From: Trypanosoma brucei gambiense DAL972
Lineage: Eukaryota; Euglenozoa; Kinetoplastea; Trypanosomatida; Trypanosomatidae
Direction of reading: 5' to 3'
DNA length: 64,000 nucleotides
Assembly (NCBI RefSeq): GCF_000210295.1
Contig: NC_026743.1
Span: forward strand, 3,596,001-3,660,000
Part shown: positions 61,146-64,000 of the stretch, piece by piece
Layout of the letters: every line of letters starts with the position of its first letter
Numbering within the stretch: position 1 is the stretch's first letter
Made by a program: the position numbers and the translations under genes
Notes under the pieces: generated by a model
Database searches by the model: none
What the model was told of the DNA's origin: nothing
What the model saw: only the letters and a program-made list of their open reading frames with translations

Positions 61146-64000
61146 ATGGTGAGATTAGATCCCAGCGCATCCACGGCGTCATCCATGACCACAACCACAG
61201 CGACTTCTGCCCTTGATGTTTCATTGACTGAACAGGATACGTCACGCAGCAACGGGGGTGCGCAGGACAGCGCGATGCGTGTGTATGTTCGCATTCGGCC
61301 TTTCACCGCGAGTGAACTCTTGGAAAATGGGGAGCGGCCCAACCGGACTATCGCTCTCGACGCGAGAGATGGCCACATAAAAATCATGGACCCCTCACGG
61401 AACTTCACGACGCGCCTCACGTACGTTTTTGAGCGCTGCTTTGACTCGGCCGAGGCCGGACCAGGAGCGGACCAGGAGGAAGTATACACGCATGTTGGTC
61501 GTACAGTTCTAAACAACACGGTGGATGGTTACAACGGTTGCATTTTGGCGTATGGACAAACGGGGACTGGTAAAACATACACCATGCTGGGGCCAAGGGA
61601 CGTAGTGACTAGTGGGAGGTTCTATCGGGAAGAGCTGGCACAGCAAAGCTCCTCTTTTTCTAGTATCACTAAGTTGAAGCTATGCTCGCCCTCACCCTCC
61701 TGCTCAGGCCAGATGAAAGGCATAGATGAGAGTGCCTTTCTGGAACTCTCATTGGGTGGAGATAGTTTTTCGACGACGGAAGAAGGTATTATTCCTCGCT
61801 TGGCACGTGACCTCTTCAACTCCCTTCGACAAAAGCAGAGAGAAGACAGTTCGTACTCCTACCGCGTGGAAATGGAGTTCTATGAAATTTATAACGAAAA
61901 AGTCTTTGATCTCATCTCAGGTGGGCACTCTACAAATGACCTTCGGGTAAGGCACCAGACCGTACGGGGTGTTTTTGTGGAAGGTCTGGACCGGAAGCCA
62001 ATAGCAGCAGAGGAAGATTTATTGTTCTGGATGTACCGGGGAAGCATTGAGCGTCATACCGCTTCCACCAAAATGAATGATCGCAGCAGCCGCAGTCACG
62101 CCATCCTTTCCATTCACGTTGTACAAATGACACTTGATGAAAATAATAATACTAACCGCGTCAGTAGTAAGCTCAATCTGGTTGATCTTGCTGGATCGGA
62201 GCGTATTGGCGCTAGTGGGGTGGAGGGTTTGCACTTCAAGGAATCCACGAAGATTAACTTGTCGCTCACGGCACTGGGTCGAGTCATTGATTGTCTAGCT
62301 GATGCTTCAACGGGTAAACCGAGCGCATTCTGTCCGTACCGTGAATCCAACCTCACATGGCTACTGATGGATTCGTTGGGCGGAAACAGCAAGACATCGA
62401 TGGTGGCTACCGTTTCCCCGTGCGTGGAGCACTACGAAGTGACATGTCAAACACTGCGTTATGCCTCTCGTGCGAAGCAGATCGTCAACGTTGCCGTCGT
62501 GAATGAAGACCCACAGGTACGCCAGATCAAGAAGCTCACTGCCGAAGTGTCGAGACTAAAGCAGCTACTGAACAATCAGTCTATTTGTGACTATAGCAAT
62601 GAAGAAGTTGAACGGTTGCGCCAGCGAGTGGTGCAACTTCAGCAGGAGGCGGTTGAACGTGACTTCATGTTGGAGACGTTTCGCGAAGAGTTGAACGACA
62701 AAACTAGTTTGATGAATCACCATCGCAACGGAAGTGTCACCCTTTGCAAACACAACGCTAATGGTAAACAACACCAACAGGGGGGAGAGACGATGACCAA
62801 GGATGAGGTTAACAGCCCACACCTGATGCGAAGGACGAAGGGAAAGGAGTCAACAGGGGGTGCAGCAACCGGTGATTATGGGGGAAAACAGAGTTCTCGG
62901 TCAGTAAATCCGTATCTCAATGCCAGGACGTTACAGCAGCTGAAGTACCTTCGAATTGAGGCCGATCAAGACTACGGTACACTGATAGCTACGCTGGCGC
63001 GGTGTGCATTCGACGCTACAATGAATTACGAATGCACGTTGCAGAAAAACATCATGATGATAAACTCTCATAGTCATGCCTTGCGAGAAAACGTGCAAAA
63101 GATGGAGGCCAAGGAATGGTTGGTACTTGCTTCCATTGGAGATGGGCTTCTTTCCGAGTTCGCTAAGGCATGCGGAAAGCATGCGAGCACCCCAAGGCAC
63201 CACGAAACGGTGAAACCCAAGGGACTGAAGACCCCTGAAGTTGAAGTCCAGGATAAGGATAGGTATAAGGCACGAATGGAAATAAACAGGCTGCGAGAGC
63301 GGCTGTATGATGCCATGGTGGAAAACGATGGGCTCAAAGAGCGTTGTGAGGCGTTGGAAAAGGAAGCGCACAACTTCTCCAAAATGGAAAGAACTCTAAA
63401 GCAAAAGTTAGCTACTCTGCAGGCTGAACTAGATGGGGCCGGTCCTAAGGTGATTGCATGGGCAACAAACACCATGAAGGCGGAACCAGGGTTGACACCG
63501 AGAACTGCTGTGAATACCACCAGGGAAAATCACGACTGTCCCAAAGAGGGGCGGAGGATGTCACCTCTACTCCCCAGCGCGAGATGTGTCCAAGCACGCA
63601 AGGTAAAACACAGTCCCCGTCAAAAGGAGGTTGGAGCCACTCGTCGTGTTGCAGAAAAAAATGGGACCGAAGCGCAGCTTGAAAACAGTGTATGTTCCCT
63701 CTCTGTTCCAGTGTTGAACCTCCGTCAGATCAGCGCAGCAGCTTTTCTCAGGTCTGCGATTGACTCTCACCACGATGCGCTGCTTGATCTTCTGATGGAT
63801 AAGTTCCGCTTGGTCGGCAACCTGTACGAACAATATGCTAAGAGCTTTCTCGGAAAAAACCCTTTAACTGGGAGCAACGGAAAAAGCGAATGCCCTGAAA
63901 AAGAGCTGACGCTTGCAGAAGAACGATTGCCAAGCAAAAAAGTCCCAAAAAGGTCTGTGGAGGTGCAGAAAAAAAGTAAGGTCGCGAGTGATATGATTTC
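61146..64000 (+). CDS. Second kinesin, 3' end beyond the window
   Basis: The frame is open from the ATG at 61146 to the window end, at least 951 residues without a stop. The N-terminal 45 residues are Ser/Thr-rich. The motor begins with MRVYVRIRPFTASE, has P-loop GQTGTGKT (137-144), an EFYEIYNEKVFDL strand, switch I NDRSSRSHA (311-319) and switch II DLAGSERIG (347-355). It belongs to the same group as the preceding kinesin, but lacks that protein's long insertion before the P-loop and has a shorter one after it. A coiled coil follows the neck (EEVERLRQRVVQLQQEAVERD) and another lies near residues 700-760. It is most likely an ancient tandem duplicate of its neighbour, with more recent sequence exchange in the motor core. 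Confidence 0.93.
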   Translation, partial: MVRLDPSASTASSMTTTTATSALDVSLTEQDTSRSNGGAQDSAMRVYVRIRPFTASELLENGERPNRTIALDARDGHIKIMDPSRNFTTRLTYVFERCFDSAEAGPGADQEEVYTHVGRTVLNNTVDGYNGCILAYGQTGTGKTYTMLGPRDVVTSGRFYREELAQQSSSFSSITKLKLCSPSPSCSGQMKGIDESAFLELSLGGDSFSTTEEGIIPRLARDLFNSLRQKQREDSSYSYRVEMEFYEIYNEKVFDLISGGHSTNDLRVRHQTVRGVFVEGLDRKPIAAEEDLLFWMYRGSIERHTASTKMNDRSSRSHAILSIHVVQMTLDENNNTNRVSSKLNLVDLAGSERIGASGVEGLHFKESTKINLSLTALGRVIDCLADASTGKPSAFCPYRESNLTWLLMDSLGGNSKTSMVATVSPCVEHYEVTCQTLRYASRAKQIVNVAVVNEDPQVRQIKKLTAEVSRLKQLLNNQSICDYSNEEVERLRQRVVQLQQEAVERDFMLETFREELNDKTSLMNHHRNGSVTLCKHNANGKQHQQGGETMTKDEVNSPHLMRRTKGKESTGGAATGDYGGKQSSRSVNPYLNARTLQQLKYLRIEADQDYGTLIATLARCAFDATMNYECTLQKNIMMINSHSHALRENVQKMEAKEWLVLASIGDGLLSEFAKACGKHASTPRHHETVKPKGLKTPEVEVQDKDRYKARMEINRLRERLYDAMVENDGLKERCEALEKEAHNFSKMERTLKQKLATLQAELDGAGPKVIAWATNTMKAEPGLTPRTAVNTTRENHDCPKEGRRMSPLLPSARCVQARKVKHSPRQKEVGATRRVAEKNGTEAQLENSVCSLSVPVLNLRQISAAAFLRSAIDSHHDALLDLLMDKFRLVGNLYEQYAKSFLGKNPLTGSNGKSECPEKELTLAEERLPSKKVPKRSVEVQKKSKVASDMI
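62164..62263 (+). repeat. 100-nt exact match to first kinesin (copy 2)
   Basis: This segment is identical to 56752-56851, including all third codon positions, inside a gene that otherwise differs from its neighbour at many synonymous sites. Confidence 0.95.

Overview
The window looks like nuclear DNA of an African trypanosome, most probably Trypanosoma brucei or a close relative. Every convincing gene is on the + strand and has no visible introns. Genes are separated by AT-rich low-complexity DNA, and pyrimidine tracts followed by AG (spliced-leader acceptor pattern) lie ahead of many starts. The 139-residue divergent histone H3 at 39.7 kb matches my memory of the T. brucei H3 variant (H3V), which suggests the right-hand part of chromosome 10. 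That placement is from recall and was not searched.

Layout: 1.9-4.2 kb, LRRC56-like leucine-rich-repeat protein; 6.5-7.7 kb, type 1 methionine aminopeptidase with zinc finger; 8.7-12.3 kb, large protein with an N-terminal SPATA4/SPEF1-type CH-like domain; 13.2-18.3 kb, very large protein joining a degenerate kinase-like segment to several TBCC/C-CAP-like beta-helix segments; 20.3-23.7 kb, CAMKK-like kinase whose catalytic domain is split by two insertions. From about 23.7 to 45 kb the window is gene-poor. It holds a proline-rich gene broken across two overlapping frames (27.7-29.1 kb), a 104-residue membrane protein (34.7 kb), a tandem-CYTH protein (35.5-37.3 kb) and H3V (39.7-40.1 kb), within long homopolymer- and microsatellite-rich spacers. 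From 45 kb the density rises again: a DExH-helicase-like protein with wrecked ATPase motifs and a SURP-like segment (45.0-50.3 kb), RNA polymerase I/III subunit RPAC1 (51.7-52.7 kb), SSU-processome protein UTP11 (53.5-54.5 kb), and two tandem kinesins (55.4-58.7 kb, and 61.1 kb running off the window).

Functionally the genes mix general RNA and protein housekeeping (METAP1, RPAC1, UTP11, pseudohelicase) with candidate flagellum/microtubule genes (LRRC56, CH-domain protein, TBCC-repeat protein, two kinesins). Such mixing is normal in trypanosomatid polycistronic units. The best leads are the pseudohelicase-SURP protein, the pseudokinase-TBCC fusion, exact nucleotide-identity blocks shared by the two otherwise divergent kinesins, the small renin-receptor-like membrane protein, and the gene-poor zone around H3V, which has features expected of a transcription-unit boundary. 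I found no tRNA, rRNA, snRNA, CRISPR array or recognisable ingi/RIME retroposon.
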